This document shows, piece after piece, positions 47,245 to 55,811 of a stretch of DNA of 64,000 bases. The stretch covers positions 434,001 through 498,000 of the forward strand of contig NZ_JAGSPJ010000001.1 in NCBI RefSeq assembly GCF_018139545.1, in the 5' to 3' direction. The stretch comes from Affinundibacterium fentianense (GTDB taxonomy: Bacteria > Pseudomonadota > Gammaproteobacteria > Burkholderiales > Burkholderiaceae_D). Under the pieces are notes generated by a model that made no database searches, was not told the DNA's origin, and worked only from the letters and a program-made list of their open reading frames with translations. The position numbers and the translations under genes are program-made. Position 1 is the first letter of the stretch. Every line of letters starts with the position of its first letter.

Positions 47245-48132
47245 TCACCCTTTATTTAACTCGTAAGCGCTTGACTTCTTACGTTTATCGTCTTGTCCAG
47301 CAAGTACATAGACAGTTTTTCCACGCAACTTAAAATCATCCGATACATACAGGAAATTTTCGGAGTGACCTGCAAATAACAGTCCGTCTGATTTCAATAA
47401 AGGCACGAATTTCTTCAAAATACTCGATTGCGTGGGTTTATCGAAATAAATCATGACATTTCTGCAGAAAATAGCATCGAATTCTCCACTCAAATTCCAA
47501 TGGTTATCGAGCAAATTCAAAGGTTCAAAACTAATCAAATCGCGTATTTCTGGGCGTACCAAAACTGTGCCCTCGTTTTTGCCGCGACCGCGCAAAAAAT
47601 ACTTCCTTAACAATTCACTCGACATTTTTTCTGTTCGATCGGCGTTATATACACCTCTGGCAGCAATTGCCAACACATTCGTGTCGATATCAGTCGCGAT
47701 AATTTCTAAATTAGGCTTTAGTGTACCTAGGGCCTCGCAAACGCACATTGCAATCGAGTAGGGTTCCTCTCCAGTCGAACTCGCGGAACACCAAACTCGA
47801 AGGTGCCCATGTTTATTTTTAACATGCTCTGCCAAGATTGGAAAATGGTGTTCTTCACGAAAAAATGAGGTCAAATTGGTCGTGAGTGCGTTCGTAAAAG
47901 CTTCCCACTCTCCGCTATCACTCTCACGCTCCAACATATCTAGGTATGTCGCAAAAGAAACGATCCCAGTGGCACGCAGTCTTCTCGCCAAACGACTGTA
48001 AACCATTTCCTGCTTACTGTCCGACAAAGAAATCCCTGCACGTTGGTAAATCAAACCTCTTACTCGATCAAAGTCACGATTATTGAACGCGAATTCTTTT
48101 TCTCCATCTGATCGATCTGCTGGCTTCGCCAT
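47245..48132 (-). CDS. cheR: Chemoreceptor methyltransferase CheR
   Basis: A 295-residue S-adenosylmethionine-dependent enzyme that methylates receptor glutamates. An N-terminal helical domain (FDRVRGLIYQRAGISLSDSKQEMVYSRLARRLRA) precedes the Rossmann domain with WCSASSTGEEPYSIAM, ATDIDTNVLAIAARGVY and FDAIFCRNVMIYFDKPTQ. The ATG at 48132 is favoured (AGGA at good spacing); a TTG at 48159 is the alternative. Its stop is three bases before the cheD start, so the two are coupled. Confidence 0.96.
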   Translation of the reverse strand: MAKPADRSDGEKEFAFNNRDFDRVRGLIYQRAGISLSDSKQEMVYSRLARRLRATGIVSFATYLDMLERESDSGEWEAFTNALTTNLTSFFREEHHFPILAEHVKNKHGHLRVWCSASSTGEEPYSIAMCVCEALGTLKPNLEIIATDIDTNVLAIAARGVYNADRTEKMSSELLRKYFLRGRGKNEGTVLVRPEIRDLISFEPLNLLDNHWNLSGEFDAIFCRNVMIYFDKPTQSSILKKFVPLLKSDGLLFAGHSENFLYVSDDFKLRGKTVYVLAGQDDKRKKSSAYELNKG

Positions 48133-48199
48133 TACCTCGTCCTGTCCGTCAAATATCAATGATATGATTTTTAATTTTTGCTTCTACTCATTTCTTGTA

Positions 48200-48706
48200 C
48201 TACTCGGCATGATCTAACAACCCCATTTCGGGACTCGACATGAGCTTCTCAATATCAACCAAAATCAGCATTCGTTCTTCAAGTGTTCCCAATCCAATCA
48301 AGAAGTCATCATTGAAAGTTGTATTCATTTCCGGCGCGGGACGCACTTGTTCTGGCAGCAAAGTCATCACATCAGAAACACTGTCTACGACCATTCCAAC
48401 AACCCTAGTTCCAATGTTAAGAATGATTACGACAGTTAATTGATCGTAAGTTGGCGTACCTAAATTAAACTTGATGCGCATATCAACAATCGGCACAATA
48501 ATTCCGCGCAAATTAATCACGCCTTTCAGAAAATCGGGCGCATTTGCAATCCTAGTGACCGCCTCATACCCGCGAATTTCTTGCACCTTCAGAATATCGA
48601 TACCGTACTCTTCACTTCCTAAGGTAAACGCAAGAAATTCGTGGGTCGTCAAATCGCCCTCTTGCGAATCTGCTTTTTTTGTTAACCCATCAGAGCTTTG
48701 TATCAT
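48200..48706 (-). CDS. cheW: Chemotaxis coupling protein CheW
   Basis: A 168-residue SH3-like adaptor linking receptors to CheA. Conserved [46 protein letters not shown] (about residues 32-78) and [11 protein letters not shown] are present. AAGGA precedes the ATG. It lies between cheA (34-bp gap) and cheR in the operon. Confidence 0.97.
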   Translation of the reverse strand: MIQSSDGLTKKADSQEGDLTTHEFLAFTLGSEEYGIDILKVQEIRGYEAVTRIANAPDFLKGVINLRGIIVPIVDMRIKFNLGTPTYDQLTVVIILNIGTRVVGMVVDSVSDVMTLLPEQVRPAPEMNTTFNDDFLIGLGTLEERMLILVDIEKLMSSPEMGLLDHAE

Positions 48707-48740
48707 GATCTATTCCTTTTAATGCAATTTGTTTCAAAAC

Positions 48741-50789
48741 CTAACGCACTGAGCGCAAAATGGCCGCGACATCCAAAATGAACGAGACTCCTCCGTCACC
48801 GAGTATCGTGGCACCCGAAATACCAGGTATCTTTCGATAATTTGATTCGATATTTTTCACCACAACTTGCTGCTGCCCAACAAGATCATCAACAAACAAC
48901 GCTGCCTTTTTGCCATCCACCTCAACAATTACCGTAATACCATTCGCAGGATCTGTATGCTTAGGCTGTATATTGAATGTTTCAAACAAGGGAATTAGTG
49001 GCAAGTATTCTTGACGTATTTTGATAACACGTCCTTTGCCGTTGATCTCTTTGATATCCTCGTGTTGTGGCTGCAAAGACTCAACAACGAAGCCCAAAGG
49101 TAAAATATAAATTTCTTCTCCGACTTTGATCGACATCCCATCCAAAATTGCAAGCGTCAAAGGCAAGGAAATCGTGATGGTAGTACCAAATCCTTTCGCA
49201 GAACGGATATCGACCACTCCGCCCATTTGGGTGATGTTTCTTTTCACAACATCCATTCCCACGCCGCGCCCAGAGACGTCGGTGACCACTTCAGCCGTCG
49301 AAAAACCTGGCGCAAAAATCAATTGCCAGACATCTGCATCTGACATCGAATCTGACACCACCAAGCCGTTTTGCTTTGCTTTGGAAAGAATTCGCTCACG
49401 GTTTAATCCACCACCGTCATCACAAACTTCGATTACGATATTGCCACCTTGATGTACCGCCGAAAGAGACAGCTTGCCCGATTCACTCTTGCCATTTTCA
49501 AGTCGAGTCGCTGGCATTTCAATACCATGATCAATGCTGTTTCGAACTAAATGCGTCAAAGGATCAACAATACGTTCGATCAATCCCTTATCTAATTCTG
49601 TTGATGCACCGTAGGTGACAAATTCAACTTTCTTTCCGAGTTTGTGCGCTAAATCCCGAACCATGCGTGGAAATCTCGAAAAGACATAATCCATTGGCAT
49701 CATACGAATCGACATCACCGCTTCTTGCAAATCGCGCGTATTTCTCGTCAAGTGTGCCACGCTGCTTAACAATCTTTCATTCGATACAGGATCCAAATCT
49801 TGAGTGCGCTGAGTCAACATTGCTTGCGTTATGACTAATTCACCAATCAAGTTGATGATCTGATCGACTTTTTCAATGCCGACTCGAATCGTTGACGACT
49901 CTTGTGTCGCTGCATGCTTTTCAGCCTCTTTTTTGGGCTGAGCTTTTGCAGCATTAACTAAATTTTCTTGGGCTTGACGTTTTTCCTCTTCAGCCTTTAA
50001 GGCTGCCGCCTGCTCCGCCTTTTCATCAGGGGGAAACATCGCATCAAGGGGCTCGAAAAAACCATATCCAAGTTCATCTTCACTAGGCTGATGCTTTGCA
50101 CTTTCGATCGGTACCTCGACACTTTCAATCTTCATTTTGTCAGCATCAACAATAAATGAACAAACGGCCACAATATCATCCTCGGAACCATTCGTATGCA
50201 AGACAATCAGGTCTTGGTTATCCGCATTTTTTTCACTCAATGCCCTACCCAATAGTCCTAATTCTGAAATCAATAACGTCAAATCCGCTTCTTTAACCTC
50301 TTTGAAGGTCACCTTAAAACAATGATGATACTTTTCCTGAACTTCCTCACTTCGGCTAATATGGGCAATGCTTGGCGCAGCACTTGCTTTCGGAACCAAA
50401 TCATCCTGTACGAATGATTGCAATAACATGCGAACATCTCCGACTGCATCCAAATCAACTTCAGTTCCTAACCGATGTCCATCCAGCTGCATTTTCAAAA
50501 TATCTTTCGCAGCTAAGAACGCATCTACATGGTCCGATGTCAGATGCATTTCGCCTTTGCGAATTTTATCGAGCAGTGATTCGAGAATATGTGTGACCTC
50601 GGTCATATCGGTCAGGCCAAATGTGGACGCGCCACCTTTTATTGAATGCGCTGCACGAAAGATAGCGTTCAGATCTTCAGGATCTGGGGACGAAATATCA
50701 ACACCTAATAATAACTTCTCCTTTTCAGCAAGAAGTTCCTCAGCCTCATCAAAAAAAACCTGAAAAAACTGACTCATGTCAATCGTCAT
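48741..50789 (-). CDS. cheA: Chemotaxis histidine kinase CheA
   Basis: A 682-residue kinase with the classical order: HPt domain with phosphorylated His48 (FRAAHSIKGGASTFG), a P2-like region (about 150-240), a Glu/Ala/Lys-rich linker (about 250-300), a dimerisation helix pair (IEKVDQIINLIGELVITQAML), an ATPase domain (HLVRNSIDHGIE N-box; DDGGGLNRERIL G1; GRGVGMDVVKRNI G2) and a C-terminal CheW-like domain. It phosphorylates CheY and CheB. A GGGGTG site precedes the ATG. It is preceded by the second cheY and followed by cheW. Confidence 0.97.
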   Translation of the reverse strand: MTIDMSQFFQVFFDEAEELLAEKEKLLLGVDISSPDPEDLNAIFRAAHSIKGGASTFGLTDMTEVTHILESLLDKIRKGEMHLTSDHVDAFLAAKDILKMQLDGHRLGTEVDLDAVGDVRMLLQSFVQDDLVPKASAAPSIAHISRSEEVQEKYHHCFKVTFKEVKEADLTLLISELGLLGRALSEKNADNQDLIVLHTNGSEDDIVAVCSFIVDADKMKIESVEVPIESAKHQPSEDELGYGFFEPLDAMFPPDEKAEQAAALKAEEEKRQAQENLVNAAKAQPKKEAEKHAATQESSTIRVGIEKVDQIINLIGELVITQAMLTQRTQDLDPVSNERLLSSVAHLTRNTRDLQEAVMSIRMMPMDYVFSRFPRMVRDLAHKLGKKVEFVTYGASTELDKGLIERIVDPLTHLVRNSIDHGIEMPATRLENGKSESGKLSLSAVHQGGNIVIEVCDDGGGLNRERILSKAKQNGLVVSDSMSDADVWQLIFAPGFSTAEVVTDVSGRGVGMDVVKRNITQMGGVVDIRSAKGFGTTITISLPLTLAILDGMSIKVGEEIYILPLGFVVESLQPQHEDIKEINGKGRVIKIRQEYLPLIPLFETFNIQPKHTDPANGITVIVEVDGKKAALFVDDLVGQQQVVVKNIESNYRKIPGISGATILGDGGVSFILDVAAILRSVR

Positions 50790-50837
50790 TATTTCACCCC
50801 ATTATCGACGCTATTAACTGGCAATATAAACGGCACT

Positions 50838-51203
50838 TTAACCAATTACTTTTTTCACGACCTCGGTTAATTTTTGCGGATCAAATGGCTTGACTAGCCA
50901 ACCATTCGCACCAGCAGCACGTCCCTTTGCTTTCATGTCATCACTAGATTCTGTTGTAAGCATCAAAATTGGCACACGTTGATACGTTGACAAAGCACGC
51001 AACGACTTAATCAAAGTCAGCCCATCCATACGAGGCATATTCTGGTCGGTCAAAACAAGATCAACAACTTGATTCTTGGCTTTTTCAAGACCATCTTGAC
51101 CATCAACAGCTTCTATGACTTGATATCCAGCAGCTTTTAAACTAAATGCCACCATTTGACGCAGTGATCCTGAATCATCCACCGCTAAAATTGTTTTGGC
51201 CAT
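50838..51203 (-). CDS. Second CheY-like response regulator
   Basis: A 121-residue single receiver domain. Acidic Asp9/Asp10, phosphoacceptor Asp53 (LVLTDQNMPRMDG), Thr83 and Lys105 are present, but the switch aromatic is Trp102 instead of the Tyr of the motor-binding CheY. It shares the Tyr-free, TDQNMPRMDG pattern of the CheY paralogue commonly placed just before cheA in beta- and gammaproteobacteria. It may be a phosphate sink or act on another target. The second of two ATG codons (51203) has better spacing to GGAG. It is directly downstream of the CheZ-like gene. Confidence 0.9.
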   Translation of the reverse strand: MAKTILAVDDSGSLRQMVAFSLKAAGYQVIEAVDGQDGLEKAKNQVVDLVLTDQNMPRMDGLTLIKSLRALSTYQRVPILMLTTESSDDMKAKGRAAGANGWLVKPFDPQKLTEVVKKVIG

Positions 51204-51252
51204 CATTACTCCATTCAGAAAAATCGAGAAAAATTCTCAGCTCAATCCATCA

Positions 51253-51801
51253 CTAAAATAATTCAATATCACCACTATCCAAATGCTGTTGATTCACAGT
51301 CCTTCGGAGAAGACTCTTTAATTCCTTACTTTGTTGTTCTAATTTTTCGGTGATTTCATTAAGCACTTGTGCAATTTCATCTGTACCGCCATCAGCAGGG
51401 ATTACATTTCCAACCATATCGAGTGTTGAGAGTAATTCACGCAAACCGGCGCTTCTTTGCACGGTGCGCGAAATCAACTGACTTGTCAGATCTTGAAACT
51501 GAAGGCTTGTAACAGCTCTATTAATATGCAAACCAATATCAGACTGAATTTTAGCCAATTGATCGACATTGTCTTTCGGGACTAATCCAGTGTTCACCAA
51601 TTGCAGAATCTGCGCTTCTTGCGATGTGATTGAAGCATGCAAATCGAGAAAGCTTTCCCCTAGCTTCTCTATTGCTTCCGCCAATAACAAAGTGGTTTGC
51701 ACCAAATCAGTTTCCACTTCGAGTAAATGCGCGACACCATGATCTGAAACTCCAGAGAGGAGCTGTTTAACTTGCGAACCCAAGTTTTTTTTCTTCGACA
51801 T
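51253..51801 (-). CDS. CheZ-like chemotaxis protein
   Basis: A 182-residue, helical protein recognisable as CheZ-like by FQDLTSQLISRTVQR. The Asp104 and Gln108 in DLTSQ correspond to the CheZ catalytic Asp/Gln pair, and the long helices before it match a four-helix-bundle phosphatase. It ends SGDIELF, an acidic-hydrophobic tail that could bind a receiver domain as the CheZ tail does. It is placed between motB and the second cheY, mirroring the cheY-cheZ pair at the operon's far end. The ATG at 51801 was preferred to an upstream TTG (51822). A dephosphorylating role for the adjacent receiver is inference. Confidence 0.78.
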   Translation of the reverse strand: MSKKKNLGSQVKQLLSGVSDHGVAHLLEVETDLVQTTLLLAEAIEKLGESFLDLHASITSQEAQILQLVNTGLVPKDNVDQLAKIQSDIGLHINRAVTSLQFQDLTSQLISRTVQRSAGLRELLSTLDMVGNVIPADGGTDEIAQVLNEITEKLEQQSKELKSLLRRTVNQQHLDSGDIELF

Positions 51802-51861
51802 CTTTAGCGTCCCATTCTGCAAACTAGTTGTTGCACTTTCTGATGCGATTAATGAGCGAAA

Positions 51862-52779
51862 TTATTTTTTCGTTCCTACAGGCACTTCAATGGACTTGCC
51901 TTGATCCACCTCCCCCCCATCTTGGGAGGCAGACAACTCAGCTTTCTTATTCATCACGATGATGCTAATTCGTCGGTTAATAGGATTTAGCGGATCCTCT
52001 TTATCAAATAAGACTGAAGAAGATAAACCAACGATTTTTAACACTTTCGTTTCATCCATACCACCATAAACCAACTCTCGTCGCGACGCATTTGCTCGGT
52101 CTGCAGACAATTCCCAGTTACTGTAACCTTTCTCACCATTTCCATAAGGCGCAGCGTCGGTATGACCGGACAAACTGATTTTATTTGGAACATCATTCAA
52201 TGCTAAGCCAATCTCGTGCAAAATTTCTTTTGTATATGGTTGTAAATCTGCTTTTGCCGAAGCAAACATCGGTCGATTTTTCTCATCAACCATTTGAATT
52301 CTCAAGCCCTCCGAAGTAATATCCAAAAGAAGCTGTTTCTTAAATTGTTTTAGCACTCCGTTCGATTCAATCGCAGCCTCAATCTTTTCTTTTAGGCCTT
52401 TTAGTCGCTCTGCATCGACTTTCGCCAAAGCAGCTTCCGCTGCTTGCAGATTGTATGTTTTCTTAGCTGCCTCGATATCACCTTTTTTTGTCTGACCTTC
52501 GCGCAAGGACAAATCTTTGCCCCCACCCTTAATCACGCTAGAACTATCACCGCTACCATCGCCACCCGACATTGCCACCTTCAGAGGAGTCTGAAAATAC
52601 TCAGCAATACCTTGCAAATTACCTTTCGCAGTCGAGCCTAGTAACCACATCAATAGAAAAAAAGCCATCATCGCAGTCACAAAATCCGCATAAGCGATCT
52701 TCCAAGCACCACCGTGATGCCCTCCTGCGACCTTCTTAATTCGCTTAACTATAATCGGACGTAGTTCTTCATTAGCCAT
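51862..52779 (-). CDS. motB: Flagellar stator protein MotB
   Basis: A 305-residue stator subunit. The single N-terminal helix carries the ion-binding Asp32 (KIAYADFVTAMMAFFLLMWLLGS), at the same number as E. coli MotB. A long helical linker (about residues 95-150) leads to an OmpA-like peptidoglycan-binding domain (ISLSGHTDAAPY, NWELSADRANASRRELV, NPINRRISI). It is 17 bp after motA. The motor also has MotC/MotD in this window. Confidence 0.96.
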   Translation of the reverse strand: MANEELRPIIVKRIKKVAGGHHGGAWKIAYADFVTAMMAFFLLMWLLGSTAKGNLQGIAEYFQTPLKVAMSGGDGSGDSSSVIKGGGKDLSLREGQTKKGDIEAAKKTYNLQAAEAALAKVDAERLKGLKEKIEAAIESNGVLKQFKKQLLLDITSEGLRIQMVDEKNRPMFASAKADLQPYTKEILHEIGLALNDVPNKISLSGHTDAAPYGNGEKGYSNWELSADRANASRRELVYGGMDETKVLKIVGLSSSVLFDKEDPLNPINRRISIIVMNKKAELSASQDGGEVDQGKSIEVPVGTKK

Positions 52780-52796
52780 ATCAAGCTATTAATTTA

Positions 52797-53657
52797 TTAT
52801 TTTGATTTAGATTGTTTAATATGTTCTTCCAACTCGGAAAAAGTTGGACGCTCGGTTGAATACAAAACTTTTCGACCAAACTCCACAGATAGGGCTGGAG
52901 CATATCCATTTAAACTCGCAAGCAATGTCACCTTTACGCATTGAAATGTTTTGGACGATTCCTCGAGTTTCTGCTCGAGTAGGCTCGAGATAGGTCCGAC
53001 AAAACCATATGCAAGCAGAATACCTAAAAAGGTACCGACAAGCGCTTTTGCGATCAAAATACCCAACTCTGCAGGCGGGATACCTACCGATTCCATAGTA
53101 TGGACAACACCCATCACCGCAGCAACGATACCAAACGCTGGCAAACCATCACCCAATTTCGCCATAAAATGCGCTGGCATCGCCCCCTCATGATGATGCG
53201 TTTCCAACTCATTATCCATCAAATTTTCGATCTGGAAAGCATCCATATTTCCGGACACCATTAAACGCAAATAATCACCTAAGAACTCCATTAGGTGATG
53301 ATCAGAAACTACCAAAGTGTACTTACTAAATAAAGGACTCTCTTCGGGTTTTTCAATATCTCCCTCAATTGACATCAAGCCTTCTTTTCGAATTTTAGTC
53401 AACACATCAAACAACATCGTCATTAATTCCATATACATCGCTTTGTTGTATTTGGAACCTTTAAAGATAGTCGGCAGTGCCTTGAGCGATGCCTTAATTG
53501 TCTTTGAATTATTCCCGACCAGAGAAGCACCTACTGCCGCACCACCGATCATCAGCAGTTCGATTGGCTGAAATAGAACAGCCATATGTCCGCCAGCCAA
53601 AATAAATCCGCCAAATACGGAACCACAAACAACGATGTAACCCACTATAACTAACAC
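52797..53657 (-). CDS. motA: Flagellar stator protein MotA
   Basis: A 286-residue, four-helix stator subunit. The first helix pair (LVIVGYIVVCGSVFGGFILAGG), the large charged cytoplasmic loop, and helices 3-4 (LPAFGIVAAVMGVVHTMESVGIPPAELGILIAKALVGTFLGILLAYGF), including the key proline, are visible. Start is a GTG with a perfect AAGGAG eight bases upstream. It is the likely first gene of the motAB-che operon. A 24-bp dyad lies about 80 bp upstream. Confidence 0.96.
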   Translation of the reverse strand: MLVIVGYIVVCGSVFGGFILAGGHMAVLFQPIELLMIGGAAVGASLVGNNSKTIKASLKALPTIFKGSKYNKAMYMELMTMLFDVLTKIRKEGLMSIEGDIEKPEESPLFSKYTLVVSDHHLMEFLGDYLRLMVSGNMDAFQIENLMDNELETHHHEGAMPAHFMAKLGDGLPAFGIVAAVMGVVHTMESVGIPPAELGILIAKALVGTFLGILLAYGFVGPISSLLEQKLEESSKTFQCVKVTLLASLNGYAPALSVEFGRKVLYSTERPTFSELEEHIKQSKSK

Positions 53658-53739
53658 GAGTTAGACTCCTTAAACAGATTGACTCGAAACTTGCGGCTTC
53701 AAGATACATCTGAAGAATACCAGCGATCTCATAACATTA

Positions 53740-53763
53740 GGCAACATTTTCTAAAATATTGCC
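53740..53763. promoter_or_regulatory. Dyad upstream of motA
   Basis: GGCAACATTTT-CT-AAAATATTGCC: 11-bp arms with a single mismatch around a 2-bp centre. It lies between the methyltransferase stop and the motA start. It has no adjacent T-run on the minus strand, so a protein-binding site is likelier than a terminator. The regulator is unknown. Confidence 0.5.
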
Positions 53764-53785
53764 CAAAAAATATATTTTTGTTGTT

Positions 53786-54550
53786 TCAATATATATGCCA
53801 ACCGTATAAATACTTGTCACTATTATCTATACATATAGAAATATCAGGTTGAACATCTGGAACAATAAACTCAAAACTCAAAAATAAACTCCCGTTTCGC
53901 ATTTCAGATTTCACACGATCCCAAACTGCTGGCATCGCCGCCGGAGAAAGATAGCAAAAAACAACATCAAACTCTCTGAAATTGACGTTATAAAAGTTTC
54001 CCAATATAAACTTTGCGCGAGATCGAGCAGCAATCGCATGGATACGACTAATTAACCAAGGCAATGGTGCAATTTCAATACCAACGACTGTGGCAAATGG
54101 AAGTTCCCTAGCTAACGAAATTGCCAATCCCCCCATGCCACTACCGATATCAATCACCTTTATTTCTTTATCACTTTGGATGAGGCGAACCAATGGCAAA
54201 ATCAACGAAGATTTGGACGGATAGTAAGGAACTTGGGTTCGAAAAGTCGACCAAAAAATTGCAACTAATAACGAAGCGATCGCTAGGTAAATCGATGGAG
54301 GGATGTCTTGAAAAAAACAAAAATAAGCGAGCAATGGAAAGCCAAACTGTATCGGCACCCACCACCAGTCAAATTTAAATACTAACGCCAAGAAAGCGGC
54401 TAGCCCTGCGTGCGCCAGCAAAATGGTTAGCCCAGAAAAAGATAATCCCAAGCTCTTTGAAATAACGATAAAACATGCCAGTGAAAACAGCAAAGAACCC
54501 AATTGCAAGAATAATGATTTAACTCCAATTGAATACTTCAAGATTTCCAC
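53786..54550 (-). CDS. Membrane-anchored FAM173-like methyltransferase
   Basis: A 254-residue protein. The N-terminal half is hydrophobic, with about four helices (residues 15-33, 38-58, 60-82, 85-102). The C-terminal half is a Rossmann methyltransferase with IDIGSGMGGLAISLA (SAM motif I, about residue 133) and VVGIEIAPLPWLISRIHA. After that, AKFILGNFYNVNFREFDVVFCYLSPAAM....WDRVKSEMRNGSLFLSFEF resembles the FAM173 family, whose eukaryotic members methylate lysines of membrane proteins (ATP synthase c-subunit, ADP/ATP carrier). It lies between flhC and motA on the same strand. A target in the flagellar or chemotaxis apparatus is possible but unproven. It is somewhat richer in A/T than its neighbours. 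Confidence 0.78.
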   Translation of the reverse strand: MEILKYSIGVKSLFLQLGSLLFSLACFIVISKSLGLSFSGLTILLAHAGLAAFLALVFKFDWWWVPIQFGFPLLAYFCFFQDIPPSIYLAIASLLVAIFWSTFRTQVPYYPSKSSLILPLVRLIQSDKEIKVIDIGSGMGGLAISLARELPFATVVGIEIAPLPWLISRIHAIAARSRAKFILGNFYNVNFREFDVVFCYLSPAAMPAVWDRVKSEMRNGSLFLSFEFIVPDVQPDISICIDNSDKYLYGWHIY

Positions 54551-54613
54551 CCAGATATGATTTCACTTGCAAAATCATAACATTTTCTATGGCGAAAAAA
54601 ATGTCAAAAAGAG

Positions 54614-55165
54614 TTAATTCAGGAGTCGCTCAGGCTCCGTTGCTCTTTGCTTCTTCGTCTTCCCCGCACGCGATGGTACGTGACATAATCCACACGCATA
54701 ATGATCGTGCAGATCAAGGGTGTGCCCGACAAATTGACCACCGCAACACTCACATTTCACAAAAGATAGCATATTACCTTCAAAAAAACGTACGAGCGTC
54801 CAAGCACGTGTGAGTGATAATACTGGTTCATCCCCGTCCGGCGTGGGCATCTGCTCTTGATAAAGCTTATAAGCCTTCACAACGGCATGAATTCCATCAA
54901 TTCCGGCATGCTCCCGTAAGTACTTAAAGATATTCATGAACAAAGAAGAATGGATATTCGGCTGCCATGTCACAAACCAGTCAGTCGAAAAAGGCAACAT
55001 ACCTTTCGGCGGTGAAACGCCTTTTAACTCTTTATAAATTTTCAAGAGGCGCTCTCTAGACAATGAGGTTTCTGACTCCAACAACTGCAATCTTGCACCC
55101 AAATTGACCAAATCCACTGCTAATTGAATTTCATTAGCTTCATTTACAATACTTTTCGTTGCCAT
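54614..55165 (-). CDS. flhC: Flagellar master activator subunit FlhC
   Basis: A 183-residue subunit of the FlhD4C2 activator of class 2 flagellar promoters. The zinc-binding cysteines Cys138, Cys141, Cys158 and Cys161 (VKCECCGGQF....YACGLC) match E. coli positions within one residue. TDWFVTWQPNIHSSLFMNIF and VVKAYKLY are also family signatures. AGAGGT precedes the ATG. It is 39 bp after flhD in the same operon. Confidence 0.97.
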   Translation of the reverse strand: MATKSIVNEANEIQLAVDLVNLGARLQLLESETSLSRERLLKIYKELKGVSPPKGMLPFSTDWFVTWQPNIHSSLFMNIFKYLREHAGIDGIHAVVKAYKLYQEQMPTPDGDEPVLSLTRAWTLVRFFEGNMLSFVKCECCGGQFVGHTLDLHDHYACGLCHVPSRAGKTKKQRATEPERLLN

Positions 55166-55204
55166 TTTACCTCTCCCTATTTTGCAAAGTTCGACTCGAA
55201 AAAT

Positions 55205-55522
55205 TTATGCTATTTCTTCGACCTTTTGACCCGCCATCAGAATAGCGGCATGGGAGTGAGCGAGGCTGCGCTCCTTGTTGTAGTTGGTGAGCATGCAAAG
55301 AATTGAGCTATCTTCGAAACGGAATCGGGCGAGCATCATATTGGAACCCGCCAACTTCAATATCTGGGCATTATTCATTCCTTCGATCAAATCGGCAATT
55401 TCTTTGCTAATCCCCAAGCGAAATATTGCAGTCGCTTTATCTGAACGAATCATTTGCTGCGCCAACATTAAGTAGCTCAAGTTTGCATCACGAATCTCAG
55501 CCATCATATCATTTGGTGTCAT
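55205..55522 (-). CDS. flhD: Flagellar master activator subunit FlhD
   Basis: A 105-residue, helical FlhD. It shows EIRDANLSYLMLAQQMIRSDKATAIFRLGISKEIADLIEGMNNAQILKLAGSNMMLARFRF, typical of the family. With FlhC it activates class 2 flagellar operons by contacting RNA polymerase. GGGAG precedes the ATG. Its upstream leader is long (about 283 nt) if transcription starts at the sigma-28 promoter at 55812-55838, and it contains several hairpins. Confidence 0.96.
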   Translation of the reverse strand: MTPNDMMAEIRDANLSYLMLAQQMIRSDKATAIFRLGISKEIADLIEGMNNAQILKLAGSNMMLARFRFEDSSILCMLTNYNKERSLAHSHAAILMAGQKVEEIA

Positions 55523-55640
55523 TTTTCACTCCCACTTATTTGCCCTAGCGAAATGTGTTGCCAGTGAGATAGATTGTGAGACCTCAAGAAATTTGCTTGT
55601 ATCGGCAGAACGCTGGAAATTTTCACGGAAAAACAGGAAA

Positions 55641-55671
55641 AATCCAGTAGGAAAAAATCCTACACTGGATT
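55641..55671 (-). promoter_or_regulatory. Terminator-like hairpin in the flhDC leader
   Basis: On the minus strand AATCCAGT pairs with ACTGGATT and AGGA with TCCT, with a two-base GT bulge and a five-T loop, followed by TTTCCTGTTTTTCC. It could be a weak intrinsic terminator, an mRNA-stability element, or, given its GGA motifs, a CsrA site. A second A/T hairpin lies at 55684-55704 and a third (GAGATT/AATCTC) at 55788-55803. Confidence 0.6.
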
Positions 55672-55811
55672 ATTTTTGACAGATCATTATTTTTATAATA
55701 ATGACTTAATTTTGAAGTTAAATTTAAAAACTAAGGGCAGGTAGCTTTTAAATTCAAATAAATCAAAGACTTAACGAATATTTCAATGAGATTTCTCAAT
55801 CTCCTAAAACA

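Noticed and set aside
53658-53785. Possible sigma-28 promoter before motA (CAATATTT-N11-GCCTAATG)
   Set aside because: Only about half of the consensus positions match and it overlaps a dyad; not reported as a promoter.
55735-55800. Short TTG-initiated frame in the flhDC leader
   Set aside because: Its AGGAG is only one base from the TTG, and the peptide shows no notable composition.
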